DNA from: Atriophallophorus winterbourni
Taxonomy: Eukaryota > Platyhelminthes > Trematoda > Plagiorchiida > Microphallidae
Direction of reading: 5' to 3'
NCBI GenBank assembly: GCA_013407085.1
Contig: JACCGJ010014899.1
Coordinates: 124,001-188,000, forward strand
Length of the DNA stretch: 64,000 nucleotides
The notes beneath the pieces were generated by a model that saw only the letters and a program-made list of their open reading frames with translations, was not told the DNA's origin and searched no databases. Below, piece after piece: positions 1 through 36,000 of this stretch. The translations under genes and the position numbers were made by a program. Position 1 is the stretch's first letter. Each line of letters starts with the position of its first letter.

Positions 1-5
1 CTCAC

Positions 6-169
6 CACGCAGGGCTCGCTTGACTGACATTGACGATTGCGGCTGACGTTCTTTCATCTTCTCATACTTCCCAAGATGGTGTTGCTCGAACCGTTCGAGT
101 GCAATCAATCCCAAACCCGAGATATTACTAGTTCGCAATTGTCGTCGACGATCTGTTCGGCGCTTCTTG
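6..169 (-). CDS. Possible internal coding exon at the left window edge, product unknown
   Basis: The minus strand is open from about position 217 to the left edge. The part from 169 down encodes a basic, protein-like stretch beginning KKRRTDRRRQLRTSN, continuing with LERFEQHHLGKYEKMKERQ and ending KRALRG. A GTGAG donor would fall at positions 5-1. A possible acceptor (AAATAG) sits at 170-171, but its pyrimidine tract is weak. The exon lies downstream of EFR3 on the same strand, so it could encode part of the missing EFR3 C-terminus. I could not align it to that family, so it may belong to the next gene. The product is not recognised. Confidence 0.35.
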
Positions 170-725
170 CTATTTAGTTGTGTCGGGGCCACAGTAACAT
201 ACCCAAGACCGAATTAACAGCCGGCTCGACGCCTCGTAAATGTTTACTGTTCTGAATGAAACTCTCAATCTGACGAACCTGATGCTAGAAGCGAAACTCA
301 ACCCCAAAGCCGAGTGCCCGATTGCTTTCAAATTTTTCATCCTGATAATTATGATTCAATCGGTCTGTCTTGATTCAGCCTTGCAGCTAAACTGTAGCAA
401 CGACAATAACAACTCAGACTGCCGCACAGTTACAGCGATCGTGTGCGGGTCATGTTGCCTAAGCAACGAGATCGCATTAATTTTGTTATGCTCGATTTTG
501 TGTCACATAAACGTTCGAGCACAAGTCACAAATTGTCAAGCATTGTGAGGGTACAATTCAAACGATTGTATTCATGTTTCCCACATGGATGCTCAAATGC
601 ACGTTAGTTTAATACGGTGCCATGTTTCAACTCATCATGGGTCGCACAGAATAAAATGCAGTAGTTTCACGGTCAGTGTTGCTGCCTCGATTTTGCCAAG
701 ACCTCGGGAAACTGAGAAAGTCTCA

Positions 726-945
726 GTATGGTATAGTATGAAAGCACAAGCCTGATCCACGCAAAGTGCCGCACACTCAGAGACTGCACGTGGGCTAAGA
801 TACTGTCAAGTTTCCCAGGCCTAGACAGATATGAGGAAGAAAAAAAACGGGAAATGGTAGTGAGACTCCAGCGTGTTTCAGCATAAAACTCACTACCTCT
901 GACCAATCAATTTAGCACGGTGTTAGCCGCACATTACAGAAAGTC
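726..945 (-). repeat. S-family short interspersed repeat, near full length
   Basis: The CATAC-type tail is at the left (TATGGTATAGTATGAAAGC, read on plus). The conserved core, GCACAAGCCTGATC through the GTGCCGCACA segment, follows. The 5' part extends to the TTAGCCGCACA block near 925. A weak EFR3-like exon candidate ends just left of its tail. Confidence 0.8.
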
Positions 946-2597
946 TCAGTGCATGGGCAGGACAATCCCGCACTTGACTTATGAATTAAAGTAATTACTT
1001 TCCCAATCAGATTTTCCCAGACAGACTTGGTTTAAACATGATCACATGTTCACTAAACTGGCAACCAGGTTGACTTCGAGTGGACAAGTAGCAAAACAAG
1101 GACTTAAAGCAGTGTGGAAGTTACATGCGCATCAGGGGGTACACTAATTTAACCAAGTAAACATTTCACCAACATCGACTTGGCTACTGGACTTTTATGC
1201 ATCGTATCGATAACGGCGGCAACACACACGGAAAAAGTGTGAGCACTGGTCATAGGAAGCTCACAATTTCAGTCACAAATCAGGTGCGCAATCACGCACG
1301 CACAAAGGCGACCACAAAGAGCACATGTGCTGAGTTTTTGGTGGTGCGTAGAGTGAAACGAAGCCAACTAAGATCGATCAAGCGGTTTGGTTTAGCCTGG
1401 CACACAGCTTATTGGAGCTGTGGATACAATGCATATTTCGTTCACTTGAGCAGTTAATTGTTCATCGATTAAACGTTGAACAATGGTAAGTTTAAGCATT
1501 CTAACGAAGAACAAGAATTTTGGAAGAGAAGTCGTGATATGCAGCAACACTCCAAACGACCGCCGTAAACTTTCGTGTTACCTGCTACGGTAATATCTGA
1601 CATACCTCAGAGAATGAATGTGCATTTGTATCATCCTATACCAATAACAATTGAAAAGTATCCACAAAAACAGGTGTGTATTCAGGTTGCCAGAATCCGT
1701 TGATGATACAAGCTGCGTAGGTTGTTATGTGCTTGGTTGACACAGCATTTAAGGCCACATCCGCCAAGTTAAGAGCTGAGGTCGGCGAGTCTCCAAGATT
1801 TGGATGAGGTTCGTCCCGATTGAATCACGTGAAGCAGCCAACTCATTCACACCTATGTACCTACGCTACATATTGCTCATCCGGATTCCTTGCCCAAAAT
1901 AGCAAGCGGAGAGGCTGAGTAACACGTGAAAAGTTAACCAGAAACAAATCGTTATGCTTCACTTCAATGATACACAGAAGGAACTCTTCACAGACTTCTG
2001 CCGCCTTCGGAGTAGTGACGGTTCGGTAAAATGTACATCTTAAGCACAAGATCCCTTCTTCGTCACACCGATCCGTAGAAAAATGCTTCCCGATACGAAA
2101 GAAGCAAACTCTGCTATCACCTGTGTAGCGTCCGGTGGATCAGTATTGCTTGTATGACGGATTTGTAACCTTAGTTCGGCGGCTAGTAGCTAGCTCCTCC
2201 TCAAGATGCAAATTAATTTTATTGTCTCTAGGACTCTTAAAGACAGTCTCTTTAGTGCTAAAGGTTATTCGATTTCACACAGTAGACACGGTGCAATCCA
2301 GAAGCAGTTTTCTGTCGACGAGTCTTGGCACCCAATTTACACACGGATAACGTGAGAAACTAGTGTTGAGCACATTTTCCAATGTGCAACCGCAGTAAGG
2401 TTCGAGCCGGATAATTCTCACTTGAAGGACATGGCGGTATGGTGGGTCGCCGTCAGGAAATATTTTGAAATGATAGTGATGGAGCACCGTGACAAAGCCG
2501 CAAGCTTCGGGAAATCGAAATTGTCGAAATTGACAGCAAAAGACGTTGGCAAAATAAAAATATAATTTGTATCAAAAAGTTGGAACATCTCTAATGA

Positions 2598-2840
2598 ATA
2601 TGGTATGGTATAAAAGCACAAGCCTGATCCAGGCAAAGTGCCGCACAGTCAGAGACTGCACGTGGGCCAAGATACTGTCAGGTTGCCCAGGCCTAGACAG
2701 ATATGAGGAAGAAGAAAAAACGGGAAATGGTAGTGAGACTCCAGCGTGTTTCAGCATGTAGCTCATTACCGTTGGCCGATCAATTTAGCACGATGTTAGC
2801 CGCACAGCACATAAATGCTGCACGATGGCACATCCGTGCA
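2598..2840 (-). repeat. S-family repeat, the most complete copy in the window
   Basis: This copy runs from the tail (ATGGTATGGTATAAAAGC) to the outer 5' end (GATGGCACATCCGTGCA) and defines a unit of about 240 bases. No clear RNA polymerase III box or tRNA/5S resemblance was found by eye, so its class is unresolved. Confidence 0.85.
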
Positions 2841-3083
2841 ATGAGTACCACTAATCAGTGTTGCTTGATATTATTCAAGTGAGCAGCCGAGTTTTAACGC
2901 TGCGCTTATTCTGAGTGAACTGTTCGGAACTTGGGAAAATCTGTCAAACTCAAAGAGTAAAGCAGGTCCCCGTGATATAAGAAGGTGATCAAATAATACT
3001 GCGGCCGATCAGAAATTGAACGAAACAAGCAAAATGGTGGTTTGAAATAGGGGAAGAACAGCATGAAGAAAACGTGTACTCAC

Positions 3084-26718
<23,635 letters not shown>

Positions 26719-27189
26719 CTGCAACAAAATCGAAGATTAGTATAGGTGAAACTTGCTGATTGAGAGACACATGTCGACCACTGAAGAGTTTCCGGAAGTG
26801 AACGTGATTTCTTGAAAATTAGTGCTAAAAACTAATCCATATGGAAAACAAAATGAAACCAGATTGTTAACTTGAAATGCAAAACGATATTGGGGTTAAA
26901 AGGGAGAGGTTGAAAAAGATATAAGAAAAAATTGCAAGGATGTTTGAGCCGGTAACGTTCCTTCTGATTGCTCATCATCATCATCATCACGACCGACAGC
27001 GTTACACAACCGCGCTGATGCGATGGTTTGTGAACTTCCACGAATCATTTAGCTATACTGCATGGTGTCCTGTGGGTGTCAACAGAGCTACTGGGACCAA
27101 GAAGATCAAGCATTTTAGACAAAGACTGTGGATTGGATCCCTTAAGCCATGCATCTATTTCTACCTGGGCAACCGGGTAGTGTCAAGCC

Positions 27190-28458
27190 CGTAAATAGGG
27201 CTTGCGTACTTGCGTCGGCTACATCGGGCATCAAGTGCTGAGGCATTAGTACCGTCATTGTTCAAAGATGGCGATTCCGCTTTAGTTGGCGAACTTCAAA
27301 CGCTGTTCGCCAACATATGGGCTGAGAAACGCGTTCCGATCCCTTAGAGAGATACAGTAATCAGTCAGATTTTTATAATGTGAAAATCATCGGGGAATCA
27401 GTTTCATTTTAGTTGCTCTTAAAATACTGGCGTCCATCCTGCATCACCGATTGAGTACCAAACGGGAAGAGCAAATCCGTGAGGAGCAAACTGTGTTTCG
27501 TGCCAGTTGAGGGTGTATCGATCAAACATTTACAGTCCGTCAATTACTGCAGCAACGTCACGCGTTCCATATACCAACTATTGTGGTATCCCTTGGCCTC
27601 CGAGTTTCATTCGATTCAATCGATCGCAAAAGTCTTTGGAACTGTCCGCTGAGAGATGGAGTGCCCGAGAAGCATGTTTGGATATCGAAATCGAAGCTGA
27701 AATCACAGCACGGATCGCAAGAGCACGCCATGCTTTCGCTGGGCTACGGCATCTGTGGCGCCGACGCGATGTTGGATTACGCTTGAAGGGCAGAGTGTAC
27801 CAGGCCACCGTGCGAGCAGTTCTACTGTATGGCTGCGAGACGTGGACGCTGCGACAAGCCGATAGTCAACGATTATCGACGTTTGATCATCGCTGCCTGC
27901 GGAGTATAGCTCGTTTAAGCTGGCAACAGAAAGTCAAAAATGATGACGTCAGGAAGGCAGTCCTCGGCGATCGCTCTGTGCCACTCTCCGATCATATATC
28001 CATGTGCCAGCTGAGATGGCTGGGGCACGTTCTCCGTATGGATGAGCGACGCCTTCCTCGCCTAGCTCTTTTTGCTCTCGCTGGACCTGATTGGAAACGT
28101 CGCCGTGGCGGACAAAGGAATACCTGGCGGAAGACCCTCAAGCGTCTAACAGCCCCACTAGCCATCGTGGAAACATCGCGCTTACCCGGGTGGGGTCCGA
28201 AGGACCGTGAAGATATGTGGCTGATAACACTCAGTGTGATGGCAAAAGAAAGGAACCAGTGGCGAGAATCCTGCCGTGCTTGTGTTCCCGTTTATCAATG
28301 ACCCCCCTCCCTTTTTCCCAAAAAGACAAAAAAAGATCAAAAACGGCATGTGTAAACAGACAGACAAAAAAATCCCCCTCTTTTTTTCTTTTTTTTCTTT
28401 CATCATGTACCTTCTTCATGGTATACTTGTTGGCACATCGTCTGTAAAGACTTGTGTG
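27190..28458 (+). mobile_element. RTE retrotransposon with an internal deletion
   Basis: Its 5' part reads RTE reverse transcriptase in broken frames (KDGDSALVGELQTLFANIW, then ITAATSRVPYTNYCG in a shifted frame). Near 27690, just after VPEKHVWIS, the sequence jumps to the C-terminal region (EIEAEITARIARARHAFAGL, LYGCETWTLRQADSQRL, MCQLRWLGHVLRM). The YADD core is therefore deleted. A 264-codon frame (27507-28301) runs through the junction and ends at the normal RTE C-terminus (ACVPVYQ). The 3' untranslated region and (TAA)n tail follow. Confidence 0.85.
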
Positions 28459-28696
<238 letters not shown>

Positions 28697-29029
28697 CTAA
28701 ACGTAGAACGAGTTATGATAATCTGTGTATGGTAAATAATAAAATAGGCATAAAAAACAAGCATATAAAATATTCTATAATAAATGACAGACCAACGTAA
28801 TAATTGTGTGTTCCACTTGGATTAACACTAACATGGAATCAACTACAGTTTGTTCTTCTCACGAATTATCACTAGTTCTATGTAAATCGTGCCAATGTGA
28901 TTTACCGGAAAAAGGAGAAATGAGCGGAATCAGTATTATTATCATTATTATGCACGATTGGAGGGTAAAATGACAGCTTCCTGTAAACCGAATGAAATGC
29001 GATGTAATAATTTTAGGGCCAAGCACGCC

Positions 29030-29810
29030 CGAAGGTGCGTACTTCCTCAGGGATCATCAACAGCAATGATATGACCCTGAACGTCACCTAGGTACATGTT
29101 TGACTCGGTCGCTAAAATCCAAGGAGGATACGAACAGAAAAGCCGCTGCTGCAAACCGCGCATGGTGTGCTATTAGTCAGGCGTTCCCGGCGATTACTAC
29201 ACAAATGTTTCGCATTCATTATTTCACATACGTGAGACCAGTTTTGGAATATGGTTTGCCAACCACCTATCCACAAACTTAAGTAGAACGTGACTAGTTG
29301 AAAAAAGTGCAAAGGCGGGCGACGAAACTAGTACAAGATTGAAATCAATTCCTTATGTGGAGAGAGTTCGACGCCTTAATCTCATGTCGCTCAATATTCG
29401 GCGTGTGCGCTACGACCTGCTGCTAACTCGTCGCATATTACTGGGAGCTTATGGTGACGAGCTGCGCGAGTTTTTCCCTCTCGTGACGGACTCAAGAACC
29501 CGTGGCCATGCTCTAAAGCTTCAAAAGCGAAGGACACTACGCCTACCTCAGGGATTCACGCTCTCAACAAGAATTGTTAACTTGTGGAATGCGCTTCCGG
29601 AAGAGGTTATCTCAGCGAGCTCTGAAAACCAATTCAAGCAACTTTTGGATAAGGTGTTGCCTGTAATCACGGCGAAGCTGAACAACACTGGACAGGATTT
29701 CTTCAACTGAGGTTCTCCTGGACTATGTTGCTGATATAAAGAGATGCGGCTTACAAGGGCTTGACCCCCTGTCGTCTATCAAGAAGAAGAAGAAGAAGAA
29801 CTTGAACTTG
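29030..29810 (+). pseudogene. CR1-like retrotransposon C-terminal region and tail
   Basis: It reads RAWCAISQAFP, YFTYVRPVLEYGLPT, then after a stop and frameshift a 123-codon stretch (29339-29710) with YVERVRRLNLMSLNIRRVRY, RGHALKLQKRRTLRLPQGF and TRIVNLWNALPEEVI. This is the conserved CR1 C-terminal region. It ends in an AAGAAGAAGAAGAAGAAG tail near 29782-29800. It lies 216 bases upstream of the CHMP2A start codon, in the same orientation. Confidence 0.82.
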
Positions 29811-30025
29811 ACAGACAGTTACACACGTCTGTGTTACTTACGAATTAATCCTAGTAGTGGTGGGTGTTTTCAAGCACACCTCCAAAAGAATCTGGGCACT
29901 CGTTTCGACTTGGTCGACTATCGCCCTGTGATACTGATGCTGATACTGATACTGAACTTGAAAACTGAACTTGATAATAAAGCGCTCAATTTGATAACGA
30001 ATTGTTGATTTACGTCCAACTGAAA

Positions 30026-33000
30026 ATGAACTTTTTTGGCAGTAAGAAAACAGTCCAACAACAAATACGAGAAAAAAAGCGTGCCATTGATCGTGCTGTT
30101 CGTGAAATGGACAGAGAAGTCAGTCGTTTAGAGCAAGACAAGAAAAAACTTGAAACCGAAATCCGGAAATTCGCGAAACAGAATGAAATGGGTTCAGTCA
30201 GAGTGTTAGCCTTGCAAATAGCACGTGATAAACGATATATAAAACAGTTCACCATGGCTAGGACACAGCTGCAGGTTATTATTTTTATCTGTCTGCCTGT
30301 TCATAATACCCATTTTAATTTCAGAAAACCCGAAAACCTTTCACTTTAACAACATTTTTGTTCAGTTCTTTGTTGATCTTTATTCAGTTACCTAAAACAT
30401 GTGTTATTTTTTGCCCAGTAACGATCCTGGTACTGGATACGTTTTGCTTAGCTCTAAGTTCAAGGTTTGATTATCTTATACCTCATATTCGACTGATAAA
30501 AAGCATGTCATGGGTTTGCTCACATCACCAGTGGACATTTAAATGTACGCTATTTTGCACGGATGGGCCCTTGTGCAGTACTTCAGTACTACCTGTGCTA
30601 GGTTTTAAATGATCCACTCATCCAACTCGAACCTTCTAAACCATAAGATTTCGTTATTGTCTGCTGAAAATGGTTAGCATCAGCTCTAAGTTATCTGAAT
30701 TTTCAATGTCAGTATAGCAGAAAGACGGACTTTCTTTAGGTAAACATAAAAAACCCAATTAAAACCTGTTTTATTTTAGTATTCCATTTGGAAGCACTGG
30801 TCTAAGTTTGCTATTCAAGCTGGAGAAGAACCGATATTACTTTCTGCTGTCGAATGCAAGCTGTTAACATGCTTATACTGACGATTGGCCGAGTAATGTC
30901 TATCATTTTACGGTATTGGAAAGGTTTTTCCTCCGAATTGAACTGTATAGTCATGTTAAATGCCATGGAGCATGAGATTATCATGCGATGTGTATCCATA
31001 GTTGTCATCGAACGAAGGAGCTCAAAATCAACAAATAATTCTAGGAGAAAATAAGTACTTTATACGCCACAGCAAAAGGCTCCACCGACCAAACATTTCG
31101 TGTCAGTAGTCTTAAACGCAACAAAGTTTGCACAAATTATGAGATAAAAAATGTAATTGAAAATGTACACGAAATCTCTGGAGTTTGTTTTATTTTGGTA
31201 CTAGCATGCATTTTCATCACACACACACACACCCTCTAACCGGCTTCATGTTTGCACTCATGTTAAGATAGTATGATGAAGTTCCGCATGCCTTGAAACA
31301 GTGGAGAAATGGTAAACTATGTTCGAACTTGCACACCACTGCTTGGCGTGTACAACCATGTTCGATATCAACAGAAAAAAGCTAAAAACGACAATATATT
31401 ATCTTTTCTGCGCATCACTCAAAATCGCGTTATCCGTGCTGTTAGTGTAAGTTCAATAATGCCGTTCAAATTTGATTTGTCTGTAAAATGTATGGTTTTG
31501 TCATTGAACTAACTTGAGTAATGCAGCTTTCTGTCGTATCATGTCGCGGATGTGCGATTGCGCAGTTCTTCTGTACTGTGCAGGTGACGCCGTGCTATAT
31601 TGGTTTGCCACTGGTACTGAGCTGCATGCAACGATGCGATGTACTCAATGATATTTTCCGTTTCCTATATCTGGCTAGGCTTAGGCAACCTGGCAATATC
31701 TCAGTCCATGTGCAGTCTATGACGGTGCAGCACTTTGCCTCGATTCAGTCTTGTGTCATGTCAACTTAGCATCGATGTTATTTTTTGTTTATCCGGTGGT
31801 TAACGTGAATATCGTTTCATTTGACATATTTAGCTTCTTGGGCATAAACTTCAAACCATCTCTTGCACCGAAACTATGGCAAGAACAATGAAAGAAACTG
31901 CCGCTGTGATGAAGCGTATAAATGTTGGAATGAAGCCTTTGCAATTGCAGAAAATCCTAATGGAATTCGAGAAAGAATCAGGTCTGTTGGAATCCAAGGG
32001 CGAGATGATGTCAGACGCCATTGATGATGCCTTGGAAGAAGACGAGGCTGAATCAGATAACGTTGTCAATTCTGTGAGTCGTTTATTTGTTTTTAAACGT
32101 GACTTTTGATTCTGTGTTGAATCCTTGTGATTGTCTCCAACTCTTAAGCGATTCTTTGTCCAATTCTGGTCTAGGTTATTTACCCTCAGAGCCGCTGCGA
32201 ATGTCATTGATCAAACGGTCACCTGCAGCAAAACGTCATTTTAGATTGTTTAAAAATTTCTTTCTTTGGTGATTTATTATGCGATTTGAACAGCACAGTG
32301 TCTACTGATATGATTCATGTACGGGAAATAGACATAAGCAAGGTACACGACGGGATACTGTGCAATCAAAGGCAAAATGAGCAACCATTTTGGCATAACC
32401 TCAAGAATCCGGGCGTGAAATTCTAAAAAAACGCTCATGCAGCTTGACACGTAGAGCAGTGTCGTGGTGTGTCGTCACAAGTGTTGACTCCTAAATAATT
32501 GATAGTGTTCTTCATCGTAAGAAATTTAATCTCAGTTTGCGTAATGTTGCTGTAACCTGTATTACATTTGCTCGCCACGGATATCAGTTATAACAAGTTT
32601 CAACTTTTTGTGAATTTTAAGGAAACTCCACTTATGCACAGGTAGTCATTTCGTCTAATGCGTAGTAGAACAAAATATAACATTTCAATTTGGAGAAAAG
32701 CTTTAGTACTTTACCTCGCAGACGGACATCATCATCATGAAGCAGATAAGCAACCACGTGGGAAAAAAGCGAGTTAGCGGAATATGCAAAAGCTAATGGG
32801 CAAAAGCAGCTCGTTTCTGTAGTTTCACTGCATGCGATTTTGTAATTTTATTTTTTATCCCATATGATATAATAATATGGAAAAATGTCTCACATAATAA
32901 ACACTGGCGGCACTAACTTCGGTTTGCAGCCATGTCTCGTAATATTTGCAGCCAACTATTAGGTGGATCGTTTGGACCTCACCCAAGCAAACGAATACGC

Positions 33001-36000
33001 CCCACAGAGCCTAGCGCTACAGTAAGTCTCTTCACCCCAACGTCATGTGCTGATTACTCGATCATTTCTCCCATCTTCTATCAGACTTGGTGAATAAGGC
33101 GCCGTATGGTAAACGGTGATGTGGCATTCTTAAAACATGCCCCAACCATCGCAAGCGAGCATGCATCCGCATTTCCATCAACCCGTGGACTCTTGCTCCT
33201 AACACCCGCTTGCAGACATCTATATTTGTAACGCGATGCTGCCACTGAATGCTACATAGGCAACGGGTGGTATAAACAGAAAACCGACGGACCAGGTTTC
33301 GCAGCCATAAAGTAGTTTAGCACGTACCACTGCTTTATACACTCGGTCTTTAGTATGCAGTGAAACATGGCGTCGATGCCATAAATGGGTAAGGTTAGCA
33401 AACGCTACACCCGCTTTGCGTGCACGTTGTGAAATCTCGTCCTCGACACAACCGCCAGCAGAGATACAACTGCCGAGCTAAACAAAGCTGTTTATCAGTT
33501 CCACATTGAAATTACATACAGTTAGATTTGGAAGAGAGCCGTTCGAGTCCTGGGTAAGCGTTTTACACTTGTTAGGCCATACCATGAAGCTTCGAGTGCC
33601 AGGCGGGGGGCTCATCTTCCAGAAGTGTGATGTCATCCGCATACTCTGCATCAGTAGCTCTCTCACCCCGCAAAATTTCAACACCTGTCCCATCAGTCCA
33701 GCTAAGGCTTTCCTTAGGATATCGTCGATCGCTTAGTTAAAAAGGAATGGTGAGATAGGGCATCTCTGTCGCACCCCACTGAAGATTTAGAACGAGGACG
33801 ACAATTGTGCGTACGCTCGAACCCTGTCCGAAGTTTGGCAGTATAATGTCTTCAAGAATCAAACATATATATCGGGCACTCCATATCTCAGCAGACAGTT
33901 CCAAAGACTTTGGCTATCGTTTGAATCTAATGCCGCTCGAATGTCGAGAAATACCGCGATACATGACCTACAAAACGCGTGGCGTGGCTCCAGTAATTGA
34001 CGAAGTATGAAGATTTGATAAATGCACCCTCGCAGGGCACGAAACTCAGTTTGCTGCTCACGGATTTGGTCTTCCCGCTGAGTATTCAACCGGTGAAGCA
34101 AGATGAAGGTCAATATTTTAGGAGCTACTAAAATGACACTAATACCCCGATGATTTTCACAAAAATCGCGCCGTCCCTTTTTGTGAATCGGAGCAATTAC
34201 TGATTCTCCCCAAGGTATTGGATCGTGTTCCTCGGCCCATATGTTGGTGAATAGTGTTTGAATTTCGCAAACTAGAGCGAAACCGCCATCCTTGAAAAAC
34301 GGTGGTACCAAGGCATCAGCACCTGATGCCCTATGGCACTTATGTCTCTGGATTACATTGTAAATCTTTGATTGTGTGGGCTCCTCTAAAGAAATCGACC
34401 ATGTGGTACAGTGTTCTGTATCCTCGAAATCAGTGGGTGCGGAAACCAGTTAAACTGTGCCTCCAAATGTTCTGCGCATCACTTCATGAACCTGTGCACG
34501 TTAACAACTGGCGAACCATCTGCGTCACGTATCACCTCGCGGATGCCCGGTCGCCCGCAGCCAGTACTGCTGATGAGTTGAAACAATTTTCTGAAATTGC
34601 CTACAGCTGCCGCAGATTCCATTTTCGTAACCTTAGAACTCCATCAACTTTCCCTGTCGGTTCTCAAGCTGGCAACAAGTTTACGTTTAATAATCCTTCG
34701 TGATGCATCATGTATGCTATCAGCAGAAAACAATCGACGTTGGTCCATTAGTTGGAGAGAATTCGCAGAAACCCAGTGTAAGTCTACACCGGAAGTCAGC
34801 CCACAACTATCAAACGCGGCTGTTGCCAATGAGGTTTGTATCCCACATCATTGCTCATTGATCCTATCTTAGGGAACTTCAGATAGATGCGAACTCAAAT
34901 TGGTCTTAAACTCCCTGAGAACCGAGAGATTGAGTCTGGCAACATTCAGCTGCCCTGCCATGTTTATACTTTTCCCGCCAAAACTCATCAAAGCGTAGCT
35001 CAGACTTACGCACGATCTGACTCTAAACAAATGCCCCATTATGAACGGCAATCTTGCACACTCCCTCGCCACATGTAGCTGATAACAATATGGTCAATTT
35101 GGGTGAGCGAGGCCGCCGATATAGATTTCCAGGTGGAGCAGTGACGCTTCGAACGGCGTAAGTTAGCGCTGGCAAGGTAGAGTCTGTGTTCTGACTACAA
35201 GCTAAGCAATATTTCGCCGTTGTCATTACGATGACAATCACTACCAAACATCCAACTCACGAAATGCTCGTTGGACGTGCGTTCATGTTTCTAATTAAGA
35301 CAACGATGTCACTCGTCGATGCAGGTCGAATGAAGTCTTGTGATTTTCCATAGAACTCATCCTTGAAACATTTAGAGCTACAATTAGTCGGTTCATAGGC
35401 AGCAACCACAAACATGTTGCGGGGTTGATTGCGTCATAGGCCGTTCTTGCCCGCATCCTGTAGTCTTAAAAGCGACCTTCGACTGGGTTCCGCCTAACAG
35501 TGCGACCTCATCTCTCAAAACGATTCCGACACCAGCTTGATCAGTTCTCCTGGCGTCGTCATCAGTGGACAGGCGTAGATAATTTGACTTGCGTTGGTTC
35601 GAAGGATCAAACAACCGCGTAACCGAGCTAGAGTTATGAATGCGTGTTTCCGACAAACAGCATACATCGATTTCGAGGATATAAAGTGTGCGAGCCAAGC
35701 TGCCTGTTGCCCGATGCTAGCTATATTAAACGCTGCTAGTCTAAATGGTACGCTTTTGCGGAAGAAAGCTTTCGAGTTATTCGAAACAGACGAAATATTA
35801 GGCTTGGCTGAATTTGGAAACAGTGATGAACAAGCTGTACTTCTCTCACGGCTACCAAAACGAAGATCGGTTAAAAATGTTTGCGTGTAGTGTGAGAGCA
35901 CGGTATCTGTCATTTTACCTGTATTTTTATAGTTGAATCATTGCGTAGGTAAATACGTTTAACTGTGAGGAGTTAATTTTAGAACGATCGTTGCACTCAT

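Larger units (their letters stand above)
180..3083. other. Region downstream of the last placed EFR3 exon
   Basis: This stretch holds two S-family copies (726-945 and 2598-2840, both minus). The remaining EFR3 C-terminal exons should lie here or beyond the window, but none was identified firmly. A minus-strand stretch around 2490-2430, reading LHHYHFKIFPDGDPPYRHVLQ before a GTGAGA donor, looks exon-like but matches nothing I recognise. The rest shows nothing I can name. Confidence 0.5.

Noticed and set aside
673..906. S-family copies as coding genes (similar short ORFs also at 2572, 12452 and 20378)
   Set aside because: The shared peptides (such as LSRPGQPDSILAHVQSLTV) are translations of the same interspersed repeat in various frames, broken differently in each copy.
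26940..27000. Six-histidine run in a plus-strand frame
   Set aside because: It is a CAT microsatellite in intergenic DNA with no coding context.
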